This document shows, one piece after another, positions 42,960 through 51,412 of a stretch of DNA of 64,000 nucleotides. The translations under genes and the position numbers were made by a program. The DNA comes from Gp1-AA122 sp036378535. GTDB lineage: Bacteria; Acidobacteriota; Terriglobia; Terriglobales; Acidobacteriaceae. The stretch spans positions 1-64,000 of the forward strand of contig DASUWH010000030.1 in the NCBI GenBank assembly GCA_036378535.1. The letters run 5' to 3'. Within the stretch, counting starts at the first letter, position 1; each line of letters starts with the position of its first letter. The notes under the pieces are model-generated. The model saw only the letters and a program-made list of their open reading frames with translations, had not been told where the DNA came from and ran no database searches.

Positions 42960-43706
42960 TCAGTGCGCGTATAGCAAGAACTCCCGGTTCCCTTCCGCAC
43001 CCAGAATCGGCGATTCGATCACGTCGGTATGGCTGAACCCGAGCTCCACTACCGCACGCTGCACTTTTTCGACAGCTGCCTTTTGCGCCGCTTCATCGCG
43101 GACGATCCCGCCCTTGCCCACGTGTTCGCGCCCAACTTCAAACTGCGGTTTGACGAGAACCACCAACTGCCGCCCAACTCGCTCACCCTGCGAATCCGGA
43201 AAGGCTGCCCCCACTACCGCCGGAAGGACCAGGGTTGCAGAGATAAAGGAAACGTCCACCACGATCAAATCGACGGTCCGCCCTAATTGTTCTCTGGTCA
43301 GAAAACGCGCATTGGTCTTTTCGAGTAATCGGACCCGCGAATCCTGGCGGATTTTCAAATCCATCTGCCCATACCCGGTGTCCACCGCGATGACCTGTGC
43401 AGCGCCCTGCTGCAGAAGGCAATCGCTGAAACCGCCGGTCGACGCGCCCACATCGAGACAGACCTTCCCTTGCACATCGATCTTCCAATGTTCCAATGCC
43501 TTTTCAAGCTTAAGGCCGCCGCGGCTGACATATTTCAAATCGTCGCCGAGCAGACGGATACGGGCTTCCAAATTGACCGCGGTCCCGGCTTTTGCGATTT
43601 TTTGCTCGTCAACCAGAACCTTGCCCGCGAGGATCAGCGCTTGTGCTCGCTCGCGCGATGGAACCAATCGACGCTCCACTAGCAGTTTGTCGAGACGGGT
43701 CTTCAT
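42960..43706 (-). CDS. tlyA: TlyA family rRNA 2'-O-methyltransferase
   Basis: 248 residues: an N-terminal S4 RNA-binding domain (RLDKLLVERRLVPSRERAQ) followed by an FtsJ-like methyltransferase (CLDVGASTGGFSDCLLQ as SAM motif, DVSFISATL). TlyA methylates 16S/23S rRNA and affects capreomycin sensitivity; some are called hemolysins. The frame is open to 43832 but the S4 domain begins at ATG 43706. The tlyA-nadK order is common in bacteria. Confidence 0.92.
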   Translation of the reverse strand: MKTRLDKLLVERRLVPSRERAQALILAGKVLVDEQKIAKAGTAVNLEARIRLLGDDLKYVSRGGLKLEKALEHWKIDVQGKVCLDVGASTGGFSDCLLQQGAAQVIAVDTGYGQMDLKIRQDSRVRLLEKTNARFLTREQLGRTVDLIVVDVSFISATLVLPAVVGAAFPDSQGERVGRQLVVLVKPQFEVGREHVGKGGIVRDEAAQKAAVEKVQRAVVELGFSHTDVIESPILGAEGNREFLLYAH

Positions 43707-43875
43707 GGGCGCAGTCGCTTGGCTTGGGTCTTTGGCCAACGCACAGCACGAGGATGAAGCGAATTTCCGATCTTCGCGATGCAATCCGCACTCAACCCGG
43801 TGCAAGATGTAGAACTCATGTTTGTAGAACAAGTTAGCTGAGTAGTTTCCGACTTTTACACAGAATTTCCCACCA

Positions 43876-43909
43876 CTGTGTTGAAAACTTTACGAACCTC
43901 ATATAAGTC
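43876..43909. repeat. Motif shared with 57413-57441
   Basis: CTGTGTTGAAAACTTTAC (43876-43893) then CCTCATATAAGT matches CTGTGGAAAACTTTAC then CTCATAAGT at 57413-57438, same strand and order, with small indels. Both copies lie upstream of minus-strand genes (tlyA; the secreted protein at 56515). Whether it is a promoter part, operator or repeat is open. Confidence 0.4.
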
Positions 43910-43910
43910 A

Positions 43911-43939
43911 AGAAAAAAGCCGCCCAGTTCGAGCGGCTT
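43911..43939 (-). terminator. Intrinsic terminator of yebC
   Basis: On the minus strand AAGCCGC (43939-43933) pairs with GCGGCTT (43923-43917) around a 9-base loop and is followed by a run of T (43918-43911). It starts 22 bases after the yebC stop codon. A textbook rho-independent terminator. Confidence 0.9.
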
Positions 43940-43960
43940 CTCTACAAATTTCCAATTGAA

Positions 43961-44707
43961 CTAGGTCGCAACTTCTTCCAGCACCTTCTGGTCGATATCG
44001 AAGTTCGCGTGCACGTGCTGCACATCATCGTGATCTTCGAGCGCCTCGATCAACCGGATCATTGTGTGAGCATTGCTACCTTCCAGTTTGATGTAATTCT
44101 GAGGAACCATGGTCACGCTCGAGGATGCGGGAGTAATACTCGCCTTCTTCACCGCCTCCAGAACTCCCTCGTAGCTGGATGGTTCCGTGACGATCTCCCA
44201 ATTTTCACCATCATCCTTTAAATCCTCGCCCCCGGCTTCCAGGACGATGTTCATCAGGTCATCTTCTTTCGCGACCGACTTGGGGACAACGATATCCCCC
44301 TTTTTATGGAACATCCACGAAACCGCGCCCGCCTCGGCCATGTTGCCGCCGTTCTTGCCAAAGACGTGGCGGATTTCACTGACCGTGCGATTGCGGTTAT
44401 CGGACGAGATTTCAACGAGCACTGCCACTCCACCCGGACCGTAGCCTTCCAGTGAGAATTCCTCGTACGTAGCGCCCGGAAGCTCGCCGGTACCGCGCTG
44501 GACAGCCCGCTTGATGTTGTCGGCCGGCATGTTCTCAGCCTTGGCCGCCTGGATGGCAGTGCGCAGCCGCGGGTTCTTGTCCGGATCGCCGCCCGACTTG
44601 GCGGCCATCGTTATTTCCTTAATGAGACGGGTAAAAATCTTACCGCGCTTAGCATCCAGCGCGCCCTTTTTATGCTTGATTGTGGCCCATTTGGAATGGC
44701 CAGACAT
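43961..44707 (-). CDS. yebC: YebC/PmpR family protein (TACO1-like)
   Basis: 248 residues, starting with the invariant MSGHSKWATIKHKKGALDAKRGK and containing KNGGNMAEAGAVSWMF and the C-terminal HDDVQHVHANFD. YebC proteins act as ribosome-associated factors helping translation of proline stretches and, in some species, were described as transcription regulators. ATG 44707 has GAGG eight bases upstream; a clear terminator follows, so it is monocistronic. Confidence 0.95.
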   Translation of the reverse strand: MSGHSKWATIKHKKGALDAKRGKIFTRLIKEITMAAKSGGDPDKNPRLRTAIQAAKAENMPADNIKRAVQRGTGELPGATYEEFSLEGYGPGGVAVLVEISSDNRNRTVSEIRHVFGKNGGNMAEAGAVSWMFHKKGDIVVPKSVAKEDDLMNIVLEAGGEDLKDDGENWEIVTEPSSYEGVLEAVKKASITPASSSVTMVPQNYIKLEGSNAHTMIRLIEALEDHDDVQHVHANFDIDQKVLEEVAT

Positions 44708-44917
44708 AGGAAAACCTCGTTGTTAATGAACTTGGAATGCGTAGGATTCGCCCGTAGAGGAGATCAATGATTTGCCTCGAAAACGCATGCAGGCGAATAC
44801 AAATTATAGCATGCGGCACAACCGCACCGCGGCGTTGCCTCGCTATTCGGTCAGGTTCAGGGCAGCCGATACCAGGCAAACCGAACGACGGACGGCAGGG
44901 TTTGAAAACCTTCTCCA

Positions 44918-45370
44918 CTACCGTCTTGCCTTGTAGGCATACACCACTGCTAGCACTGGTGGCGCGACCAAAATCCCCCAGAACGGCCACACGATCCCGA
45001 GGATAATAGGAACGATCAGGGACGCCCAGATCGGCACCTTGGCCGTCCGTCTCATCAGGTACGGCTGCAGCACTAAACCATCGACAACAACAATAACTGC
45101 GTAACAGATCAGAACGTAAAGCGGGTGTTCCCAATCACCCCATCGTAAGGCAGCCGCCAGCACCGGTCCAATCGTCCCCAGAATCGGACCGAAATGCGGT
45201 ATGAATTGCAGCACCGCCGCCAAGCAACCCCAAAGCGGCGCCCAGGGCACATGAATGATGGAAAGGCCTATCGTCCACATCAAACCGACGGCGAGCGAAT
45301 CCTGGGCCTGCGCCATAAGCCAGTTCTTCAAGGCGCTGCCGGTTATTCGGGCGTGTTCCTCAAGATTCAT
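44918..45370 (-). CDS. Short AI-2E family transporter-like membrane protein
   Basis: Only about 150 residues from the first plausible ATG (45370), versus about 350 in the family. It corresponds to the C-terminal half: FIPHFGPILGTIGPVL matches the conserved P-N-x-G-P turn, and RRTAKVPIWASLIVPIILG and FWGILVAPP are typical. The upstream in-frame sequence to 45544 does not look like the missing half. It may be a decayed gene or a genuine short form. It is divergent from purQ. Confidence 0.65.
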   Translation of the reverse strand: MNLEEHARITGSALKNWLMAQAQDSLAVGLMWTIGLSIIHVPWAPLWGCLAAVLQFIPHFGPILGTIGPVLAAALRWGDWEHPLYVLICYAVIVVVDGLVLQPYLMRRTAKVPIWASLIVPIILGIVWPFWGILVAPPVLAVVYAYKARR

Positions 45371-45433
45371 GTGACCGTAATGGCTCCTTCTCCATGCTAG
45401 ACTTAAATCGATCCCAAACAACAAGGAAGCACC

Positions 45434-46129
45434 ATGAAATTCGGCGTCATTATCTTTCCCGGATCGAACTGCGACCAGGATGCGTACTGGACCATAGAAC
45501 AAGTCGCCAGGCAGCCGGTAACCTGCCTCTGGCACGGGTCGCACGATCTACAGAACTGCGACGCCATTATCGTCCCCGGTGGCTTTGCTTTCGGCGATTA
45601 TCTCCGTACCGGAGCTATCGCCAAATTTTCCCCCGTGATGGAGTCGGTCAAGAAGTTCGCTGATAGGGGCGGCCTGGTTCTGGGAATTTGTAATGGATTC
45701 CAGATTCTCTGCGAAGCCGGACTCCTGCCCGGTGCGCTCATGCGCAACACCAGCCTGAAATACATATGCAAGCCGGTACACGTTCGGGTCGAGAATGCGG
45801 ATACACCCTTCACGAATTCCTGCCAGCAAGGGGAGGTGCTCTGCATTCCTATCGGCCACATGGAAGGCAACTACTTCTGTGACCCGGAAACTCTCGCACA
45901 GCTGCGCGATGAGCGCCGCATCGTGTTTCGTTACTCAACGCCAAATGGCGAAATTACTCCGGAAGCCAATCCAAACGGATCTCTCGACAACATTGCCGGC
46001 ATCTGCAGTGCCGGGCGCAACGTTCTGGGCATGATGCCGCATCCGGAGCGTGCTAGCGAAACCGAACTCGGCTGCGTGGAAGGCTTCAAGATCTTCCAAT
46101 CGCTAGTCGGGGCAATGGCTACGCGATAA
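45434..46129 (+). CDS. purQ: Phosphoribosylformylglycinamidine synthase, glutaminase subunit
   Basis: Class I glutamine amidotransferase supplying ammonia for FGAM synthesis in purine synthesis. GICNGFQIL has the catalytic Cys86; MMPHPERASE near residue 200 has the His and Glu. 231 residues. ATG 45434 follows AAGGAAG. purL and purS are not in this window. Confidence 0.95.
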   Translation: MKFGVIIFPGSNCDQDAYWTIEQVARQPVTCLWHGSHDLQNCDAIIVPGGFAFGDYLRTGAIAKFSPVMESVKKFADRGGLVLGICNGFQILCEAGLLPGALMRNTSLKYICKPVHVRVENADTPFTNSCQQGEVLCIPIGHMEGNYFCDPETLAQLRDERRIVFRYSTPNGEITPEANPNGSLDNIAGICSAGRNVLGMMPHPERASETELGCVEGFKIFQSLVGAMATR

Positions 46130-46271
46130 CTGCTTTACGATTCGGATTCCTTTCCCCTTAGTCACTTTCAACGGACGTTTAGTTCGTTACTGCCTTTTTT
46201 CTCTATTTTCCCGTACACTGATTTGCTCTAATTCGGCCCTCCTAAATGTTCTGCGTTGGTAACCCAGTGTT

Positions 46272-47291
46272 ATGATTCGTTACGGAATTCTTGGTTTCGG
46301 CTTGCACGCCGTCAAACGCCTGATGCCAGGCTTCGAGCGGGCACATAACTGCAGGGTTACGGCTCTCTCCCGCCGCGATCTGAGCCAGGCGCAAAAATCA
46401 GCAGTTGAATTCAACATACCTTTCGCGTTCGATTCGGCAGCACAGCTCTGCCAATCACCGGAAGTGGACGCCATATTTGTCGCCACTCCCAACGCCTCTC
46501 ACTTAAAAGATGTGCAGACCGCGGTCGAATTCAAGAAGCCAGTGCTCTGTGAAAAGCCGATGGCCATGAATGCCGCTGAATGTCGTCAGATGGTTGAGGC
46601 GGCTCGCCGTGCGAAGGTGCTGCTCGGTGTTGCCCAGGTTTTTCGATTTGAGGACAGTACCGCGCGTTTGCGCGAGAGGCTCCACAGCGGGGAAATCGGT
46701 AAGCCCATCCTCGCCCGCGCAGAGTTTTCCTTTCCCGGCCGGAACGCGGCTCGCACCTGGATTCGTGATGCCTCCATTGCGGGGGGAGGCCCCATCGCCG
46801 ACGTAGGTGTGCACTGCATCGATGCTCTTCGTTACATCCTCGACGACGAAGTCATACGCGTCAGTGCCCGTGCCGCTAGCGACAAAGATTCCGGTGATGT
46901 GGAAGCCGCTGCCATTCTGATTCTGGAATTCTCGCGCGGAACTCTGGCCACTGTACAGGTCTCGTTCCGGGCTGAATACCGGACACCCCTCGAGATCATC
47001 GGCGAAACCGGCGTGCTTCGAGCCGACGACGCCCTCACCGTCGAACGCCCCGTCAGCGTACAACTAAGGCGAGATGGCAATGTTGTCCGAACGGAAGTCG
47101 TTTCCAATCAGTACGCCTATGCCCGCCAAGTAGATATGTTCGCCGATGCCGTCGAGGGCCATAGCTCGTTTGCCGTCCCAGGAGAAGAGGGCTGGCAAAA
47201 CCAGGAAATTCTCGACGCAGCGTACCGGAGTATCAAGAGCGGAAGAACCGAGCCGGTTTCGCAAGTCCCCAAAACATCCCGCCCGAGCTGA
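46272..47291 (+). CDS. Gfo/Idh/MocA family oxidoreductase
   Basis: 339-residue NAD(P)-dependent oxidoreductase. GILGFGLHAVKRL is the dinucleotide-binding start, VATPNASH and CEKPMAMN (EKP with the catalytic Lys) follow, and GVAQVFRFE plus GGGPIADVGVHCIDALRY carry the substrate-site His. Substrate unknown. It is not paired with an aminotransferase, unlike the paralogue at 11924. A 142-bp gap separates it from purQ. Confidence 0.87.
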   Translation: MIRYGILGFGLHAVKRLMPGFERAHNCRVTALSRRDLSQAQKSAVEFNIPFAFDSAAQLCQSPEVDAIFVATPNASHLKDVQTAVEFKKPVLCEKPMAMNAAECRQMVEAARRAKVLLGVAQVFRFEDSTARLRERLHSGEIGKPILARAEFSFPGRNAARTWIRDASIAGGGPIADVGVHCIDALRYILDDEVIRVSARAASDKDSGDVEAAAILILEFSRGTLATVQVSFRAEYRTPLEIIGETGVLRADDALTVERPVSVQLRRDGNVVRTEVVSNQYAYARQVDMFADAVEGHSSFAVPGEEGWQNQEILDAAYRSIKSGRTEPVSQVPKTSRPS

Positions 47292-47320
47292 TACGTACAA
47301 TTCCCGGCAGGATTGCCGTG

Positions 47321-48064
47321 TTAGTAAGGGGCTTGGATAAGCGGCGACTGGCTCTCCGTCGGTTGCGGCGGTGCAGCCGGGGGATTCCCTTTTGCCTGCA
47401 CGATGGCCCAGTGCCACTCCTGGTCGGGATCGATGGTGAGGTTCAGTGGCGCCTGGAACAAAGTAGTAGAGGAAGGGGCAGCAGTTCCCTTCAAGTGATA
47501 AAGCACAGTCACATCGGAGTGCTTTTCCAGAGACACCGAATTGGTGATTGCGGCTGGAAGTAACTTGAAACCGTCAAACTGCGCGGCGAGATCAGTCTGC
47601 CTGCGAACCAAAGTGACTCCCACGGTGATTTCTCGTACGTCCCAGTTGCTGCCGTTGTGAAGTGATAGTTGAAGCGAATCTCCAGCGATCGTAGCGGGGC
47701 CGTCCAGCTTGCCTATTTGGCTCTCGGGTAACTCCTCGGGTTGGAAATTGTCCGCGATGGGGTCTTTTTGACCGCTGAACGTCAGGGCACAGGCTACGTC
47801 CGGCGAGGAGACACTTACGGCCTGCAGCCCGGGATTGTTCATGCCCAGGCGCACCTTGCTGCTGGCCCAGCGTTTGTTTTCTCCCTGCTCCATAACAGCC
47901 GGGAGATTGTCGTTATCAATGATGGTTCGAGGCGGCGCCTGATTCTTCCTGAGGGTACGCGCCACGTCGCCGAGAGGCACATCCTCCGATTGGGCATAGG
48001 CGCGATACGGGCCTGGCAACAGCACGGTAACAATCAACACCGCAATTTGTAAAAGCCGTAGCAT
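47321..48064 (-). CDS. Secreted protein of unknown function
   Basis: 247 residues with a signal peptide (cleavage near AYAQ, residue 25) and the phrase DVPLGDVARTLRKNQ just after, which I associate with acidobacterial secreted proteins. The rest is mostly beta with a proline/glutamine-rich end; no motif of known function is seen. It converges with the oxidoreductase gene (30 bp). Confidence 0.65.
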   Translation of the reverse strand: MLRLLQIAVLIVTVLLPGPYRAYAQSEDVPLGDVARTLRKNQAPPRTIIDNDNLPAVMEQGENKRWASSKVRLGMNNPGLQAVSVSSPDVACALTFSGQKDPIADNFQPEELPESQIGKLDGPATIAGDSLQLSLHNGSNWDVREITVGVTLVRRQTDLAAQFDGFKLLPAAITNSVSLEKHSDVTVLYHLKGTAAPSSTTLFQAPLNLTIDPDQEWHWAIVQAKGNPPAAPPQPTESQSPLIQAPY

Positions 48065-48533
48065 CCGGGTTCCGCAAGTCGTTCGCTGTCCTGATTATAG
48101 GTAGGTACATGACATGCGATAGGTTACGGCCGTCACATGACGGCGCTAGCACATTAGGGGTCGGATTATCTTTGTCCTCGAGGATGGCCCCGGTGCGCTG
48201 GTGCATTGATACAGAATGTTTTGCATCTACTTACATTCTTTTCCTGACGCAATCCCGGAGCTTGCGTGCTAAAGTGCGCCAATAGGTAAGTAGATCCTGC
48301 ATGGAGGATGTGCAACAGCCGAAACCGACCCGATTTAGGCGTTGGACCGGTAAGATTTACATCGCCGTCGGGTGCCTTGTGCGACAGAATCTGCGGCTTT
48401 GCCAGTACTTCGCTTTTGGCAGAATTTTTGCAACATCCACCAGCATTACAGCAGGTTTTAAATCTGTTGGGGACCCCAGTTCCGCGCGGCTTCTCTGATG
48501 GCATAACAAGGGCAAGCCGGGAAGGTAGGCTCG
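48065..48533. other. 469-bp gap with inverted repeats, no supported gene
   Basis: Contains a small hairpin GCCGTCA-CA-TGACGGC near 48128-48144, and a larger nested structure: ATCTACTTAC at 48225-48234 pairs with GTAAGTAGAT at 48286-48295, enclosing CGCAA/TTGCG arms at 48248-48266. A 65-codon frame at 48301-48498 has no recognisable features. The gap ends at the response regulator start, with GGAAGG eight bases upstream. A structured leader or small RNA is possible. Confidence 0.4.
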
Positions 48534-49205
48534 ATGTCCTTTCGAATTCTGGTCGCAGATGACCACGAGGTGGTTCGGCGCGGTTTGTGTGCTCTGCTGC
48601 AGGCCCAGCTGGACTGGGAGATATGCGGCGAGGCAGCCGATGGCCGTGAAGCTCTGGAAAAAACTCAAAAACTGAAGCCGGATGTCGTGATCCTTGATAT
48701 CGGCATGCCCAGCCTGAACGGCCTGGAAGCTACGCGGCAGATCCTGAAGATCAACCCGCAAACGAAAATTCTGATCCTGACGCTGCACGACTCCGACCAG
48801 GTCGTGCGCGAAGTCCTGAACGCGGGAGCGCGCGGATTTCTACTGAAGTCGGATGCCGCGCGTGATCTGGTTGCCGCGGTAGAAGCATTGCGTCGTGACA
48901 AGACCTACTTCACCTCCAAGGTCGCCGCCATGGTTCTGGAAGGCTTCTTGAAGAACGGGACACCTTCTGCCGTACCGGCTCCGCCCACCCGCGGCCGGTT
49001 GACTCCACGCGAGCGGGAAATCGTCCAGCTTCTCGCCGAGGGCAAGAGCACCAAGGAAGTCGCCGTCGCGCTTGGCCTGAGTGTAAAAACCGCAGAGACA
49101 CACCGCTCCAATATCATGCGCAAACTCGAGCTGCACTCGGTCAGCGACCTTGTGCTCTACGCCGTCCGCAACAACATCGTCCATGTAGTGCAGCCGTCGT
49201 TGTAA
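48534..49205 (+). CDS. NarL/FixJ-type response regulator
   Basis: Two-component regulator of 223 residues. Receiver: VADDHEVVRRG (acidic pair), VVILDIGMPSLNG (phospho-Asp), LTLHDSD and FLLKSD (Lys). C-terminal LuxR-type helix-turn-helix: LTPREREIVQLLAEGKSTKEVA and LGLSVKTAETHRSNIMRKL. Its histidine kinase is not adjacent. ATG 48534. A strong terminator follows. Confidence 0.93.
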   Translation: MSFRILVADDHEVVRRGLCALLQAQLDWEICGEAADGREALEKTQKLKPDVVILDIGMPSLNGLEATRQILKINPQTKILILTLHDSDQVVREVLNAGARGFLLKSDAARDLVAAVEALRRDKTYFTSKVAAMVLEGFLKNGTPSAVPAPPTRGRLTPREREIVQLLAEGKSTKEVAVALGLSVKTAETHRSNIMRKLELHSVSDLVLYAVRNNIVHVVQPSL

Positions 49206-49227
49206 CTCGATCGCACCTGGAAAACAG

Positions 49228-49260
49228 CAAATCCTCCCGCTGGGGAGGATTTGTTGTTTT
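49228..49260. terminator. Bidirectional intrinsic terminator
   Basis: CAAATCCTCCC (49228-49238) and GGGAGGATTTG (49243-49253) are perfect 11-bp arms with a 4-base loop. A TTGTTTT tract follows on the plus strand and GCTGTTTTCC on the minus strand. It lies between the convergent response regulator and YciF-like genes and can end both. Confidence 0.88.
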
Positions 49261-49283
49261 GTAGCTAGGAAGCGTCGGAACCC

Positions 49284-49832
49284 TTATGCTGCTCGGCGGG
49301 ACTTGCTGGTTCGCCGGCCCGGGGTCGCTTCCTTCTCCGTTTCGCCTTCGCCCGCTTCAATGTTGACGCTTTCGGCTATTTCATTAAGCTTCTCATCCGC
49401 CTCTTTTTCTTCATTCAATGTCTGTTCCAGCAAATCCGCGGCCTCCTGTTCGCCCAGCAATGAGGCCCACGTCCGCACTGTCCCGTAACTCGCGATTTCA
49501 TAGTGCTCGACTTTTTGCGCGGCTGAAATAATGGCCGCATCGCGCACATCTTCGTCATCCGTCTGCTTTAGCAGCTCGCTGCCTTCCTGGATCACACCTT
49601 CCACACCGCGGCATTTTTCCGTCTTCGCCTTCTCTCCCATATTCTGGAAGATCTGCTCCAGCCGCTCTGCTTGCTGTCGGGTTACTTCCAGGTGCTCAGT
49701 GAGCGCGCTTTTCAACTCATCTGAGGATGTTTTGGAAATCATTTTAGGCAGAGCTTTGGTGATTTGATGTTCGGCATCGTACAGGTCACGCAGCTCGCCC
49801 AGGTACAGTTCTCGCAACGAATTGGCTTTCAC
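49284..49832 (-). CDS. YciF-like DUF892 ferritin-like protein
   Basis: Stress-associated ferritin-like four-helix protein (DUF892). SLRELYLGELRDLYDAEHQITKALPKM is the family's first helix with Glu and His ligands; QKVEHYEIASYGTVRTWA and EKEADEKLNEIA carry the rest. The C-terminal tail is basic (GRRTSKSRRAA). GTG 49832 has GGAGGA five bases upstream; an ATG at 49880 would add 16 residues. Metal binding or oxidoreductase activity in this family is not settled. Confidence 0.85.
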   Translation of the reverse strand: MKANSLRELYLGELRDLYDAEHQITKALPKMISKTSSDELKSALTEHLEVTRQQAERLEQIFQNMGEKAKTEKCRGVEGVIQEGSELLKQTDDEDVRDAAIISAAQKVEHYEIASYGTVRTWASLLGEQEAADLLEQTLNEEKEADEKLNEIAESVNIEAGEGETEKEATPGRRTSKSRRAA

Positions 49833-50517
49833 GTAGTCCTCCGTCGAACTTGATTTTCGTTTTCTCAGATGGCCGTGCACGGAGGGGCTTCACTGCTGGA
49901 CCAGGCAAAAACGAGCTCAGAAAAGGCGAGAGGCAGGCGCCGCTCGCTTTAGCGATCGACTCCTGCCCGGATGGTGGGATCTTGAGGGCAACTTTCAGGA
50001 CACAGCATAGGCGGGCGACCTGGCTGGCAACAATCCCAGTAAGTCTGTAGTTGGCCGGAAGAGTCTCTGTAAAGCCATCGAGCGCAACTCGAACATGAAG
50101 GCGCGACGTTCCGTCACAAACTCTGACACGGATCACTCGAGCAGAATTTCTTTACTCCACGGCTGCTCACACCAGAAAACTGGTGGTGGTCCGATTGAGC
50201 ATCTACGCTGTATCGCGAAACATAGTCTGCTCGCATGCTGCCGCCAATCCAGATTGAGCTGTAGAGGCCCTACATAAATTCCTGTATATCTCTGGTCGCC
50301 GCACCAGTAACCGCTGACAGCTCCCCGCCTGCAACCAGTGCAGCTGGCCCGGAATTTCACAGTTGTTTATAAGAAAAAGCCAAGAGCATGACCAGCTTAC
50401 GGTTACAGCATGTAATTGATTGAACTACGGGCTGCACCGGATAGCACTTCCCTCGCGTTAACCATACTCTGCGAACAGAACGATAGCACCGCACTAGACG
50501 CCCGAAAGGAGAAGCAA
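49833..50517. other. 685-bp gap, no supported gene
   Basis: Several open frames here lack a ribosome site and recognisable sequence. The only structure seen is a short hairpin CACCAG-AAAA-CTGGTG at 50170-50185. The right end must hold the promoter of the ECF sigma factor gene; no convincing -35/-10 pair was identified. The region may include decayed sequence. Confidence 0.4.
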
Positions 50518-51288
50518 GTGAATTCTGACGTCAACACCACCGCCCAGCACCTGTCCGATCTGGAACTCGTCAAGCGAGCGCAGCGAGGTGATTCTGATGC
50601 CTTCGCCTCCTTGTTCTACGCCCACAAGCCGCGAGTCTATTCCCTCTGTTTGCGCATGACCAATAACACGGCCGAAGCGGAAGATTTGACCCAGGACGCT
50701 TTCCTGCAGGTGTTCCGCAAACTCGCCACCTTCCGTGGTGACTCTGCATTGTCCACCTGGCTGTACCGCGTGGCGGTGAACACAGTGTTGATGCATTTCC
50801 GCAAGAAAGGCCTACGGCAGGTTTCGCTGGATGAATCCAGCAATCAGGACACGCGTGTAGTGAAGCGCGAGTACGGCAGCATGGACGAGCGCCTTTCGGG
50901 TTGCGTAGATCGCATCGCCTTGGCGCGCGCGATGCAGGATCTCCCCGCCGGTTACCGCACCATTTTCTTGTTGCACGAGATCAAGGGCTACGAGCACCAG
51001 GAGATTGCGCGTATTCTGCGGTGCTCGGTTGGCAATTCCAAGTCACAACTCCATAAAGCCAAGCTCAAGATGCGTGAGCTGTTGGGCTATCGCAAAAACG
51101 AAATTTTGCAGGAGGCGATCGAGGAAAGAGCCAGCAAGAAACGCCGCCTTAAGGCGGAGCGGGCACAGACAATGGAAGCGTCGGCGCCAGCACCATGGGA
51201 GGCGTTTGACGACGAGTTGGCCGACAGCCAACCGGCCTTTCCCCTGCCCAGCCATACTGCCGGGCTCGTGGCGGAAACCGGCCTGTGA
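50518..51288 (+). CDS. ECF-type RNA polymerase sigma factor with C-terminal extension
   Basis: 256 residues. Sigma region 2: FASLFYAHKPRVYSLCLRM through AEDLTQDAFLQVFRKLATFRG and STWLYRVAVNTVLMHFR. Region 4: LPAGYRTIFLLHEIKGYEHQEIA with the helix-turn-helix continuing to KSQLHKAKLKMRELL. About 60 further residues, charged then acidic, are beyond the usual end. GTG 50518 has AAGGAG upstream; an open frame to 50416 is ignored. No anti-sigma gene was recognised next to it. It precedes the glycan-like gene run. Confidence 0.9.
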   Translation: MNSDVNTTAQHLSDLELVKRAQRGDSDAFASLFYAHKPRVYSLCLRMTNNTAEAEDLTQDAFLQVFRKLATFRGDSALSTWLYRVAVNTVLMHFRKKGLRQVSLDESSNQDTRVVKREYGSMDERLSGCVDRIALARAMQDLPAGYRTIFLLHEIKGYEHQEIARILRCSVGNSKSQLHKAKLKMRELLGYRKNEILQEAIEERASKKRRLKAERAQTMEASAPAPWEAFDDELADSQPAFPLPSHTAGLVAETGL

Positions 51289-51412
51289 GGCTGCCCTGGG
51301 TTGAGAGCGGGCGGAACTCAACCTGCCAGAATGTTGAGCACGAATTAATGAGTCACCTACTCCGAAGAATTTATCGGGTAGTTTTCAGTGACTAGGGGGA
51401 CCGAGGTCAATC

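Noticed and set aside
42931..43812. Plus-strand open frame over tlyA
   Set aside because: Antisense to a well-supported gene; sequence is Arg/Ser/Pro-rich as expected from a shadow frame.
48301..48498. Possible 65-residue protein gene upstream of the response regulator
   Set aside because: It has a plausible ATG but no conserved features, and a second frame overlaps it; not enough to call.
49786..50136. Minus-strand frame in the 685-bp gap
   Set aside because: It overlaps the YciF-like gene and lacks recognisable sequence or a ribosome site.
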